This document shows, in pieces, positions 56,054-63,927 of a stretch of DNA of 64,000 nt. Position numbers and translations under genes: made by a program. Location: positions 1 through 64,000 of the forward strand of contig JAFLBB010000015.1 in assembly GCA_017304135.1 (NCBI GenBank). The letters run 5' to 3'. Below the pieces are notes generated by a model. It saw only the letters and a list, made by a program, of their open reading frames with translations, was not told the DNA's origin and did no database searches. How positions within the stretch are numbered: position 1 is the first letter of the stretch; each line of letters starts with the position of its first letter. This DNA is from Acidobacteriota bacterium (GTDB lineage Bacteria > Acidobacteriota > Terriglobia > Bryobacterales > Bryobacteraceae).

Positions 56054-56755
56054 CTACAACAGCAGCCGCGGGGCCAGGAACAGGGCCGCGACCAGTAGGA
56101 CGAACATCGCATCGCCTACGCCGAATCGGCTGCGCACAGCCACCGGCCATACACCAGTGAAGCCACGCGACAGCATGGCCGCGTGGATGCGGTCCGCACG
56201 GTCCCAACTGCGAACAATGAGGCTGCCCACATGGTGGCCCTGTAGCGAAAGGCTCCGCCATCCCAACGGGTTCACGGTGCGGCAGTCGCGCGCCCGCTCC
56301 ATACGGGCATATTCCTCCCACAGCAGGTTCGTGTAGCGGTACATCATGCCGAGAATCACGTTCAACGGCCCTGGCGAGCCGAGCTTTCGCAGCGCCCACA
56401 ACAAATCAGCAAGCGTCGTTGTGGCCGTCAGGAAGGCGAGCATCAGGACCGCGAGGAAACCCTTGCCCACCACAGCCAGCGCTGCCGGAGCGCCCGACTC
56501 AATGCCGTTCGCCGAGAGCGCAGCCTGCAGCGCGAGCAATCCGCCCGCCATCAGGAGAAACGGCGCTGCCGCGGCGCAGCGCCATGCCAGATAGTGCGCC
56601 CGTGCGGGCCCGGTCATTACGAATAGCAGCGCCAGCGGAACGTACAACGCGAATGCCAGCAATCCGGCCGGAGGCGTGGAGGCAACGATGATCGTCGCCG
56701 CCAGCACGCTCAGCAACCGCGCGCGAGGGTCGAGGGAAGGGAAGAGGGAGGTCAC
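56054..56755 (-). CDS. cbiQ: ECF transporter T component (CbiQ/NikQ)
   Basis: A 233-residue membrane protein with about five helices. The two coupling-helix signatures, MERARDCRT and HAAMLSRGFTG (Ala-x-x-x-Arg-Gly type), bind the ABC ATPases. It links the metal-binding M component to ATP hydrolysis. The start overlaps the cbiM stop by four bases. With the M, K-like, L-like and O genes around it, this forms an import system for Ni2+ or Co2+. Confidence 0.9.
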   Translation of the reverse strand: MTSLFPSLDPRARLLSVLAATIIVASTPPAGLLAFALYVPLALLFVMTGPARAHYLAWRCAAAAPFLLMAGGLLALQAALSANGIESGAPAALAVVGKGFLAVLMLAFLTATTTLADLLWALRKLGSPGPLNVILGMMYRYTNLLWEEYARMERARDCRTVNPLGWRSLSLQGHHVGSLIVRSWDRADRIHAAMLSRGFTGVWPVAVRSRFGVGDAMFVLLVAALFLAPRLLL

Positions 56756-57348
56756 GATGCAGGAGCGAATGGCCGTGCCAGAAACTCAGGCCGCGCCCGC
56801 CTCAGAAATGCCACCACGGCCGCCGTCAATGCCCCTTCCAAGGCGGCCGCGCCCAAGTAGAGCGCCGTCATGAAGAAGAAGCCTTTGCCGTAGCCGGTCA
56901 GCGAGAATTCGATGGCAATCAGCAACGCGGGCGCAGCAACACCGAGAAAGCCGCAGAGAAACGCCCGCAACGACTCCGGCCCCGCTCCCGTGCGCCACAG
57001 CGCGGCTGCCAGCAAAGCGCCGCCGCCTATGTTCACCGCGTTGATGCCCAACGACAATAGGCCGCCATGCTGGAACAGAAACGACTGCAGCAACAGGGCG
57101 GCGAAGATGACGGGAAAGGCCCGCCTTCCGGCGAGGATGCCGATCAGTCCATATAGCCCCAAATGCACAGAGGTCGCCCCAAGCGGGAAGTGAATCAACG
57201 ACACCACGAAGTTCGCCGAAGCGAGCATACCCAACCGCACCACCTCCTCGGTCTCGATGCGCCTTCCCAGTGCATACACGCCAGTCCACGCCACGGCGTG
57301 CGCCACGCCGCACCAGATGTTGGGGATGATGCCGTCCGCGATATGCAT
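56752..57348 (-). CDS. cbiM: ECF transporter substrate component (CbiM/NikM)
   Basis: A 198-residue membrane protein of the CbiM/NikM family, with six predicted helices. It begins MHIADGIIP, the invariant N-terminus whose amino group and His2 coordinate the metal in solved NikM structures. Further conserved His residues lie in LIHFPLGATSVHLGLYG (His53, His62). Ni2+ versus Co2+ cannot be decided from this sequence alone; the accompanying NikK/NikL-type genes favour nickel. It follows the NikK-like gene by seven bases. Confidence 0.92.
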   Translation of the reverse strand: MHIADGIIPNIWCGVAHAVAWTGVYALGRRIETEEVVRLGMLASANFVVSLIHFPLGATSVHLGLYGLIGILAGRRAFPVIFAALLLQSFLFQHGGLLSLGINAVNIGGGALLAAALWRTGAGPESLRAFLCGFLGVAAPALLIAIEFSLTGYGKGFFFMTALYLGAAALEGALTAAVVAFLRRARPEFLARPFAPAS

Positions 57349-57355
57349 GGGCCAG

Positions 57356-58069
57356 CTACCAGCTCACAAAAAGAGAGGTCTCGTAATTCACAGCGTCGTA
57401 GGCCGCGCTCCGCGGGGCGGCGTTCTTGAACTCCGCCAAGAAGAGCGCCGGTTTCGCCGCACCCGCTGGTGGCTGATACCGGATCTTGCCCTCTGTGTCG
57501 GTCTTGCCCGCCACCGCGGCGGACGAGGCCCCCGCTAAGAACACCTCAACCGCGGCACCCGCGTGAGGCTTGCCCCCTGTGAGCAATCGAACGTTCCACG
57601 CGCCTGAAGCGAACTGCGCAGTCAGTTCCACCTCTAGCCCCAGCGGTCTTGCTCCCGTCACGCCTCCCGCGGCGACCGAGGTTCGCAAAGTGCGCGATGC
57701 TGTCAAGGCATCCGGATTCACGTCGCGCCCGCCCTTCTTCAGCCCCTTCGGCGTGCGGCTGCTGACACCGCGATCCTGCACGAAGGCGATTGTGTGCGGA
57801 CCGCTCTCGGTGGGCGTGTAGGAGGCCGTGACCGATTTCACCGCAGCCGCCGCCTTTACCGGTACCCGCTTGCCCGAAGGCGTCACTACGAACAGATCCA
57901 ACTGAGCGGCATTGATCGTCTCTTCGCTGTTGGGAAACGCGTGCCCATGCCCGATACGGATCGTCACCGGTTTCCCTGCCACAAAGGCTGTTTCCGGAGT
58001 GATCCACGTATAGTGTCCATAAGCCGCCGCCGCGAGTAGCGCCACAGGAATCAAAGAGAAAATGCGCAT
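57356..58069 (-). CDS. DUF4198 (NikK-like) extracytoplasmic metal-transport accessory protein
   Basis: About 237 residues with a signal peptide ending AAAYG, so that the mature protein would begin HYTWITPE. The domain matches DUF4198/NikK: GKPVTIRIGHGHAFPNSEET holds clustered His residues, and the C-terminal end predicts an Ig-like sandwich. NikK proteins accompany ECF nickel importers and are thought to aid metal capture. ATG 58069 is chosen; an upstream in-frame start would spoil the signal peptide. It is the first gene of the leftward nikK-cbiM-cbiQ operon. Confidence 0.8.
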   Translation of the reverse strand: MRIFSLIPVALLAAAAYGHYTWITPETAFVAGKPVTIRIGHGHAFPNSEETINAAQLDLFVVTPSGKRVPVKAAAAVKSVTASYTPTESGPHTIAFVQDRGVSSRTPKGLKKGGRDVNPDALTASRTLRTSVAAGGVTGARPLGLEVELTAQFASGAWNVRLLTGGKPHAGAAVEVFLAGASSAAVAGKTDTEGKIRYQPPAGAAKPALFLAEFKNAAPRSAAYDAVNYETSLFVSW

Positions 58070-58138
58070 GGGGGGAAGTAACTCCATCGATCAGTTTCGC
58101 ACGTTTGTTACTTTAGTGATACGGGACCTTGCCGATCC

Positions 58139-58579
58139 ATGAAACGTGCCCTCATCCTCTCCTGCCTCCTCGTGCTGGTGGTGGCCTCCCGCGCTCTTGC
58201 CCATGAACTGGACGCCAGCGCCACGCTCTCGCCGCCCGCGGTGGTCATACGCGCCCGCTACGGCGGCAGCGAGCCGGTCGCCTTCGTCAAAGTGCAGGTC
58301 GTCGCTCCTCAAGGCTCGCCCATCGAGTACCAGCACGGACTCACCGACCGCAACGGCCAGTTCAGCTTCGTCCCTGATGGGCCAGGCTCCTGGCGCGTGC
58401 TGGTGGACGACGAGGAAGGGCACCGGCGCGAGCTCATGGTCAGCGTTCCGTCCCCGTTTGACGGAGCCACCGCGAGCACGCCCCCGGCCCCGGACCGCTG
58501 GATGCGCGTCCTCACTGGCCTGTCGCTGATGGTGGGACTGACGGGGTTTGTCTACGGCTGGAAGAGCCGCCGCGGCTGA
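58139..58579 (+). CDS. NikL-like membrane-anchored metal-transport accessory protein
   Basis: A 146-residue protein with a signal peptide ending SRALA, giving a mature N-terminus HELDASATLSPP, then a carboxypeptidase-regulatory-like beta domain (YQHGLTDRNGQFSFVPDGPGSW) and one C-terminal membrane helix (about 121-140). This matches NikL components of ECF nickel transporters. The predicted N-terminal His parallels those of the M and K components. It diverges from the NikK-like gene and its 3' end overlaps the ATPase gene by 68 bases. Confidence 0.7.
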   Translation: MKRALILSCLLVLVVASRALAHELDASATLSPPAVVIRARYGGSEPVAFVKVQVVAPQGSPIEYQHGLTDRNGQFSFVPDGPGSWRVLVDDEEGHRRELMVSVPSPFDGATASTPPAPDRWMRVLTGLSLMVGLTGFVYGWKSRRG

Positions 58580-59339
58580 GAATCTGTTCCCACACGCCGG
58601 CATAGTAGTGAAAGTCGATCCCGCATGTGCGCAGCAGCGTGCGGTCAGCAGCGATCTCAAGCGCGGGCCCAACAGCAGCCAACTTGCCGCCGTGAATGAC
58701 CGCTAGCCGGTCAACCGCCGCTACGGCCGGTAGAATCTCCTGCGAGATCAGCACAACCGTCGCATCCAGCGAACGGATCAACGCCACAAGCTGTTCCACC
58801 ATCCCCGGGTCGAGATTGGCGAACGGCTCATCAAAGGCAATTACGCGTGGCCGCATCGAGAGCACGGTGGCCAGCGCCACGCGTCTCTTTTCTCCGAAGG
58901 AGAGATCATGAGTCGACCTCTTTTCGTAGCCCTCCAACCGCATCTGCCGAAGCGCAAGGCTGACACGCTCGTGCGTCTCTTCTGGACTGCACCCCATATT
59001 GAGCGGTCCGAAGGCCACATCCTCCTCCACTGTAGGAGTGAAGAGTTGGTCATCGGGATTCTGGAACACAATGCCGACGCGGCTTCTCACCTGCATCAGC
59101 GTGTCGCGGCGCACTGGCAGATCGCCGATGCGTACCTCGCCCGAGGCAGGCAGCAGCACGCCATTCAAATGCAGAAGGAAGGTGGACTTCCCTGCGCCCG
59201 ACGGGCCGATGATGCCCAACCGTTCGCCGGCTTCCACCCGTAGTGACAGATCATCCAACGCCAGACGGCCATCGGGATAACGGTAGACCAGATTCGCAGC
59301 GTCAATGGTGCAACCGGAATGGGGTGTGGAGTCGGACAA
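58512..59339 (-). CDS. cbiO: ECF transporter ATPase (CbiO/NikO)
   Basis: A 275-residue ABC ATPase. Walker A is GPSGAGKST, the Q-loop VGIVFQNPDDQLFTPTVEEDVAFGP is characteristic of ECF/CbiO ATPases, the signature reads LSFGEKRRVALATVL and Walker B is VIAFDEPFANLD. It should power the CbiM/CbiQ importer. Unusually it is not in the operon with them but in its own leftward unit, separated by the rightward NikL-like gene, which it overlaps at the 3' ends. Confidence 0.92.
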   Translation of the reverse strand: MSDSTPHSGCTIDAANLVYRYPDGRLALDDLSLRVEAGERLGIIGPSGAGKSTFLLHLNGVLLPASGEVRIGDLPVRRDTLMQVRSRVGIVFQNPDDQLFTPTVEEDVAFGPLNMGCSPEETHERVSLALRQMRLEGYEKRSTHDLSFGEKRRVALATVLSMRPRVIAFDEPFANLDPGMVEQLVALIRSLDATVVLISQEILPAVAAVDRLAVIHGGKLAAVGPALEIAADRTLLRTCGIDFHYYAGVWEQILSRGGSSSRRQTPSVPPSATGQ

Positions 59340-59402
59340 TCTTCTATCGTAAAGGGAACCCGCGTCCGCCGCCGGGCCCGGTCGCCCGACCGCGCCCCGG
59401 CC

Positions 59403-60206
59403 TCACCACAGATTGTAGTAGCCGTCCCGCTCGAGCAGTTCCAGAGGTCTGCCGAATAGTGCGCTCAAGTGTTCCGCCGAGAGGACCTCGCGCTTGGGGC
59501 CATCCATCACGACGCGCCCGTCTTTCATTAGCAGCACGCGCTCCACCTCCGGTACCAGGTCTGGCAGATGGTGTGTCACGATCACAAGCGTAATGCCTGA
59601 TTGGGCCAGCGCGCGCATCGTGTCGCGCAGATCGTGCATGGCCGCCAGATCGAGAGAGTTGGTCGGCTCGTCAAACACCAGAACAGCCGGGTCGTGCACC
59701 AGCGCGCGCCCGATCACGGCGCGTCGCGCCTCGCCGCTGGAGAGTTCCTCGAGGGGACGGTCGCGTAAATGGGCAATCTCCAGCCGCTCCATTACGGCAT
59801 CCGCTCTTGTCTCCATCACTTCTGTGATCTCGTGATAAGGCTGGATACCAACTGCTGAGTGAAAGCCCCCCAGCACGATCTCGCGCGCGGTGTACTCGCG
59901 CGTGCACTGCTGAATGAGGTCGTTTGTGACAATGCCCAGCATGAGGCGCAGGTCATTCACATGCCAGCGATCCCGGCCGAGAATGCGCACACGTGTTCCT
60001 TCGAGGTACAGCGGATACAACTCTCTCGTGAGCATCTTGATCAGGGTCGACTTGCCGCAACCGTTCGGGCCAAGAATGGCCGTGTGGTGGCCGCGTTCGA
60101 GGCGCAGCGAAAAGCCGTCCAGCACCAGGCGCTCCCCGCGCATGACGCTGACCAGTTCCAGTTCTAAGAGTGGTTCACCGTTCGTCCGCGCAGAGCCGCT
60201 CGTCAT
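59403..60206 (-). CDS. ABC ATPase, ModF/iron-complex-like
   Basis: A 267-residue ATPase. Walker A is GPNGCGKSTL, the signature LSSGEARRAVIGRAL and Walker B VLVFDEPTNSLD. The Q-loop region LMLGIVTNDLIQQCTREYTAREIVLGGFHSAVG resembles ModF and related stand-alone ATPases. No permease adjoins it. ATG 60206 is chosen because the in-frame extension to 60314 runs through the tRNA gene. It lies 29 bases downstream of tRNA-Ala on the same strand and may be read from the tRNA promoter. Confidence 0.85.
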   Translation of the reverse strand: MTSGSARTNGEPLLELELVSVMRGERLVLDGFSLRLERGHHTAILGPNGCGKSTLIKMLTRELYPLYLEGTRVRILGRDRWHVNDLRLMLGIVTNDLIQQCTREYTAREIVLGGFHSAVGIQPYHEITEVMETRADAVMERLEIAHLRDRPLEELSSGEARRAVIGRALVHDPAVLVFDEPTNSLDLAAMHDLRDTMRALAQSGITLVIVTHHLPDLVPEVERVLLMKDGRVVMDGPKREVLSAEHLSALFGRPLELLERDGYYNLW

Positions 60207-60234
60207 CGCTGTTGAGGAAACCAGAGGAGGGAGT

Positions 60235-60310
60235 TGGTGGACCTGAAGGGATTCGAACCCTTGACCTCTTCCATGCCATGGAAGCGCGCTCCCAACTGCG
60301 CCACAGGCCC
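60235..60310 (-). tRNA. tRNA-Ala (anticodon GGC)
   Basis: The minus strand folds into a full cloverleaf of 76 bases including an encoded CCA. The acceptor stem is GGGCCTG/CAGGTCC with one G-U pair. The anticodon stem CTTCC/GGAAG holds the loop ATGGCAT, anticodon GGC, reading Ala GCC/GCU codons. The T-arm has GGTTCGAATCC. There is no integration scar next to it. Confidence 0.95.
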
Positions 60311-60342
60311 ACAAGCTACTTCACCAGTATATAACAAGAGGG

Positions 60343-60906
60343 ATGACAACTGAACAGGCCTGGGAAATTCTGACGGAGTTCACCCAGTCGGAAAGCCTCC
60401 TCAAGCACGCCCGAGCGGTCGCCGTCTGTATGGCCGCCTATGCCCGCAAACATGGCGCCGACGAGCAACTCTGGACCGTCACGGGGCTCCTGCACGACTT
60501 CGACTGGGAGATCCACCCTACGCTGCCCGACCACCCCGTGAAGGGCGAGCCCATCCTGGCCCAACGCGGAGTGAGCGACGAAATCCGTCGCGCCATCCTC
60601 TCACACGCCGACTTCACCGGAGTGCCGCGCACCACCTCTCTTGAAAAGACCCTCTTCGCCTGCGATGAACTGGCCGGTTTTCTCACCGCCGTCAGCTACG
60701 TCCGGCCTACGCGCAGCATCCTCGATGTCGACGTGGCCGCGGTGAAGAAGAAGATGAAGGATAAGGCGTTCGCCCGAGCCGTCAGCCGGGATGATATACG
60801 CAATGGCGCCGCTGAGTTGGGTGTGGAACTCGATGACCACATCGCCTTCTGTCTGGCTGCGATGCAGGAGAGGGCGGACGAATTGGGGCTGCGAGGATCT
60901 TCCTAG
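60343..60906 (+). CDS. HD-domain (HDIG-type) phosphohydrolase
   Basis: A 187-residue single-domain HD protein. Metal ligands are His22 (LLKHARAV), His51-Asp52 (GLLHDFDWE) and a later ILSHADF pair. The protein matches the small HDIG family that hydrolyses unknown phosphorylated substrates. A TATAAC box lies 14 bases before the ATG. The gene diverges from tRNA-Ala. Substrate unknown. Confidence 0.85.
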   Translation: MTTEQAWEILTEFTQSESLLKHARAVAVCMAAYARKHGADEQLWTVTGLLHDFDWEIHPTLPDHPVKGEPILAQRGVSDEIRRAILSHADFTGVPRTTSLEKTLFACDELAGFLTAVSYVRPTRSILDVDVAAVKKKMKDKAFARAVSRDDIRNGAAELGVELDDHIAFCLAAMQERADELGLRGSS

Positions 60907-60969
60907 GGTGCAAGTTTTACACGCTATCCGCAGGCCTGCGCCCTACTGTTGCCACGGTTACAGTGTTGG

Positions 60970-61206
60970 ATGCTGGATTGCTACGACACCAGTAACGAGG
61001 TGTACACGGTGCTTTGGCTGGCCGTCACAATCACGCTTCTCCTCTGGATGCTGGGGGGAGCCTCCACCGCATGGGAGGGGATGCTCATCCACCTCCTGCT
61101 GATTGCGGCACTCGCCATGATGCTGGCAGCCATCCTGCATGGTGGCCGCGGTGCGCTCGATGGCTTCGTTAGCGCTTGTCTCCGGCGGACAGCGCGGCGC
61201 CGATAA
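60970..61206 (+). CDS. Small two-helix membrane protein (DUF5670/Lmo0937-like)
   Basis: About 78 residues from ATG 60970. Two transmembrane helices (TVLWLAVTITLLLWMLGGA and LIHLLLIAALAMMLAAIL) are joined by a short Gly-containing loop. The pattern LLxLWLLG...GGLIHLLLVIAL is that of the small Lmo0937/DUF5670 membrane proteins of unknown role. The start is uncertain (60949 is possible). The last 38 bases overlap the convergent gene at 61169. Confidence 0.55.
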   Translation: MLDCYDTSNEVYTVLWLAVTITLLLWMLGGASTAWEGMLIHLLLIAALAMMLAAILHGGRGALDGFVSACLRRTARRR

Positions 61207-61561
61207 AGGCCACAATCGCCCCTCCGAAGAAGTAGAGGATCCATTGGAAGTCTTCCCAGTCGCTATAGGTGTAGTCGCCCCAGAAGAAGCCGCGGAACAT
61301 GAGCACCACGGCGGCGAGCGCCCACAGCACAAACGGCGGACGGAAATTTTTCAAGGCCGACAGTGCCACTGTCAGCAAAGCAATCAGTCCCAGGCCAATG
61401 GCCCACAGGGGTTGCGACTCAGCTTCACCAGGCAGTGCGGGAGTGTAAAACGCCGTTGACGGCGACATCTTGCCCACCACGCCGATGCCCAACAGGAACA
61501 AACCAAGTAGAGTGTGGTAACCGTAGCTGAGTACGCGCAGAATCAGAACGAGGAAGCGCAC
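61169..61561 (-). CDS. Four-helix membrane protein of unknown function
   Basis: A 130-residue protein with about four hydrophobic segments and a conserved-looking Trp/Tyr loop (GFFWGDYTYSDWEDFQW) before the last helix. I cannot name a family. The 3' end overlaps the small membrane gene on the other strand by 38 bases. It diverges from the oxidoreductase at 61621 with 59 bases between. Confidence 0.6.
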   Translation of the reverse strand: MRFLVLILRVLSYGYHTLLGLFLLGIGVVGKMSPSTAFYTPALPGEAESQPLWAIGLGLIALLTVALSALKNFRPPFVLWALAAVVLMFRGFFWGDYTYSDWEDFQWILYFFGGAIVAFIGAALSAGDKR

Positions 61562-61620
61562 GGGTTCAAGTCTCCTAAAGAACCCCTCATTGTACCAACA
61601 TCGGAAAGGAGCACCACTTG

Positions 61621-62706
61621 GTGAAGCAAAAATTGCGAGTGGCCCTCATCGGCCAGGGATTCATGGGCCGGGCCCACTCCAACGCCTGGCGTCAGGCGGG
61701 CCGCTTTTTCGATCTGCCCTACGAGATCGAAACGCAGGTCCTCTGCGGCCGCAACGCCGAAGGACTTGCCAAAATGGCTTCCACCTGGGGCTGGCATGAA
61801 ACCTCCACCGACTGGGTCACCGTTGTCACTCGTCCCGACGTGGATGTGGTCGACATCGCCGTGCCCAACGTCCTCCACGCCGAAATGGCGATGACAGCGG
61901 CGGCAGCCGGGAAAATCGTTCTCTGCGAGAAACCGCTTGCCGTCTCCGCCGAAGAATCCGCGCGCATGGAAGCGGCAGTCCGCGGCCGCCCCAGTATGGT
62001 CTGGTTCAACTACCGCCGCGTGCCCGCTGTCTCGCTCGCTAAGCGAATGATCGACGAGGGGCGTCTCGGCCGTGTGTTCCACTACCGCGCTCAGTATCTC
62101 CAGGAATGGGGAAACGATCCGACACGCCCGCCTAACTGGAAGACCTCGCGCGCCGGCGCCGGTTCCGGTGTTGTCGGCGACCTGATGACACACTCCCTCG
62201 ACCTCGCCCTCTGGCTCAACGGCCCCCTGCGCGAAGTGATGGCCATGCAACATACCTTCGCTACCGGTCGCGACATCGACGACGCCACGCTGGTCATGGC
62301 CCGCTTTGCCAACGGATCCCTTGGCAGCTTCGAAGCGACGCGCTATGCCACCGGATGCCGCAACCGCAACGCGTTCGAGATTCACGGCGAACGCGGCGCC
62401 CTTGGTTTCGATCTCGAGGACCTCACCCGCCTGCGCTGGTTTGACGCCACCGAGCCTCGCGATCTGCAAGCCGAAAAGAAGATCTTCGTCGGCGCCGCCA
62501 GCCATCCGTATGCCGGAAACTTCTGGAAGCTCGGCCACGTCTCAGGCTATGAGCACACCTTCATTGCCGCCCTCGGCGACTTCCTGGTCGCTTTGTCGCG
62601 TGGCGAGCGGTTCGAACCCGGCTTCGCCGAGGGGCATCGCGTGCAACTGGCTGTTCGGGCCATTGAAGAGTCAGCGAATCGCGGCGGCTGGGTGTCGGTC
62701 GAATAA
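61621..62706 (+). CDS. Cytoplasmic Gfo/Idh/MocA oxidoreductase
   Basis: About 361 residues, start GTG 61621 (TTG 61618 is equally possible) behind AGGAG at 61607. The Rossmann motif is LRVALIGQGFMGRAH and the conserved Lys lies in LCEKPLA. The substrate domain has VGDLMTHSLDLALWLNGP, the usual His-containing motif. It lacks a signal peptide, unlike the exported copies at 18761 and 44364, and resembles inositol/sugar dehydrogenases that work in the cytoplasm. Substrate unknown. Confidence 0.9.
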   Translation: MKQKLRVALIGQGFMGRAHSNAWRQAGRFFDLPYEIETQVLCGRNAEGLAKMASTWGWHETSTDWVTVVTRPDVDVVDIAVPNVLHAEMAMTAAAAGKIVLCEKPLAVSAEESARMEAAVRGRPSMVWFNYRRVPAVSLAKRMIDEGRLGRVFHYRAQYLQEWGNDPTRPPNWKTSRAGAGSGVVGDLMTHSLDLALWLNGPLREVMAMQHTFATGRDIDDATLVMARFANGSLGSFEATRYATGCRNRNAFEIHGERGALGFDLEDLTRLRWFDATEPRDLQAEKKIFVGAASHPYAGNFWKLGHVSGYEHTFIAALGDFLVALSRGERFEPGFAEGHRVQLAVRAIEESANRGGWVSVE

Positions 62707-62729
62707 CGTGAGTAAAATCAAGTACACCC

Positions 62730-63410
62730 ATGTTTAGCGTTGAATGCCCGAAGTGCAAAAACGAGATTCCGCTCGGAATGACGGATTGCCCCGTGTGTGC
62801 GGCCAAGGAGGCCGCCGGTGACTCGCAGGCCGCCATGGCCCCGGTAGCGCCCGTGGCGATGCCCGCTTCCGCGCCCATCGTGCCCATGCCGCGGCCCGCC
62901 GCTTACCCACAGGCCCAACCCAAAGCCGGCCTTCCCTCCTGGCTGGTTGCGGTTGGCGTGGCGGCGCTCCTCGTGCTTGTCCTTGCCGGCGGCTATCTCG
63001 TCTTGCTGCCCAAAATGCGCAACGGACAAGCCGCGGCCACTCCTCAGGCGGCTCCCGCTATCACCATGGAGTCACCGCAAGCGGCGCAGCCCGCAGCCGC
63101 TCCCCCAGCCTCTTCCGGCTCACGGCTGGGCAAGTACATCGAGGTGGTCGGCATCCGCATCGTCGAGGAGAACAAAAGGACCATGGTCAAGTTCCTCATC
63201 GTCAACCACGCCGCCGCCGAACTGGCCGACGTGAACGGCATGGTGGAAATTCATCCCTCCAAGGGGGGAGCCATGGTCGGCCGCGTTGAGGTGAAGATCC
63301 CCTCGATGGAACCCTACGAGTCGCGTGAATTCAACGCGTCGCTGAATACGAACCTGCGGGCGTACGAGATCCCTGACTGGCAGTTCCTGCGCGGCCAGTT
63401 CGTGGAATAG
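62730..63410 (+). CDS. Zinc-ribbon membrane protein of unknown function
   Basis: A 226-residue protein. The N-terminus carries a four-Cys zinc ribbon (ECPKCKN and CPVCAAK, Cys6, 9, 20, 23), then an Ala/Pro-rich linker, one membrane helix (about 72-92), a second low-complexity linker, and a C-terminal beta-rich domain (about 130-226). The ribbon would be cytoplasmic and the C-terminal domain outside. The 3' end overlaps the convergent SRPBCC gene by 80 bases. Confidence 0.7.
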   Translation: MFSVECPKCKNEIPLGMTDCPVCAAKEAAGDSQAAMAPVAPVAMPASAPIVPMPRPAAYPQAQPKAGLPSWLVAVGVAALLVLVLAGGYLVLLPKMRNGQAAATPQAAPAITMESPQAAQPAAAPPASSGSRLGKYIEVVGIRIVEENKRTMVKFLIVNHAAAELADVNGMVEIHPSKGGAMVGRVEVKIPSMEPYESREFNASLNTNLRAYEIPDWQFLRGQFVE

Positions 63411-63927
63411 TCACGTCGAACTCGGTCGTTTCGGCCCGCTCCACTGTCGGCTCCGGCATTTCGATCACCTTGCCCAGCAGCGGCGCTAGAGCACGTTGCC
63501 GGAAACCGAAGATGCCCTTCAACTGCCGGCCTACCATCGCCGCATGAGCCGCTCTACCGAGTGGCCCCAGGGGCAAGACGTAGCGAACCTGGTCCACAAT
63601 CCGAGTTCCCCGGGCCGTCTCCTCAAAGGTGTGAAGGTGCCTCCATACGGTGTATGGCCCCTTCATCTGCTCATCGACGAAAGCGTGGGGCGCCTCATAC
63701 TCACTGATGAGCGTCCGCCAGCTCATCGGCAGCCCCGTCCAGCGGATGGAATAGTCAATCAATGCTCCGCGGCGCATCTCCACGTCAGGCGTCATCACCC
63801 GGAAGTTCAGCCAGGGCGGCGTGATCTTGGCCAGGTTGTACGGGTTCTCAAACACGCGAAACACATCGACTAGCTTGGCTTCGGCCACCATGTTGCAGCG
63901 CAGAACGAAACAAGGACGATTCAGCAT
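63331..63927 (-). CDS. SRPBCC-family ligand-binding protein
   Basis: A 198-residue protein with the START/polyketide-cyclase fold pattern: an opening strand, the FRVFENPYNLAKITPPWLNFRV helix-turn segment, GALIDYSIRWTGLPMSWRTLI, and FVDEQMKGPYTVWRHLHTFEE with the closing helix GIFGFRQRALAPLL. These proteins hold hydrophobic ligands; this subgroup often sits beside oxidoreductase or photolyase-type genes. The C-terminal ~40 residues are low-complexity and fall in the 80-base overlap with the zinc-ribbon gene, so the natural end may differ in function. Confidence 0.8.
   Translation of the reverse strand: MLNRPCFVLRCNMVAEAKLVDVFRVFENPYNLAKITPPWLNFRVMTPDVEMRRGALIDYSIRWTGLPMSWRTLISEYEAPHAFVDEQMKGPYTVWRHLHTFEETARGTRIVDQVRYVLPLGPLGRAAHAAMVGRQLKGIFGFRQRALAPLLGKVIEMPEPTVERAETTEFDVTIPRTGRAGTASQGSRTPAGSYSATR

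Noticed and set aside
58070-58138. Cobalamin or metal riboswitch, or NikR operator, before the Ni/Co importer
   Set aside because: The 69-bp divergent gap is too short for a B12 aptamer and has no GTATGA-N16-TCATAC site; only a weak pseudo-palindrome around GTTACTTTAGTGATAC is visible.
60235-60310. tRNA-Ala as an integration site for a mobile element
   Set aside because: No integrase, no duplicated tRNA 3' end and no mobile genes are visible on either side.
60207-60314. N-terminal extension of the ModF-like ATPase
   Set aside because: The extension reads through tRNA-Ala; the true start is the ATG at 60206.
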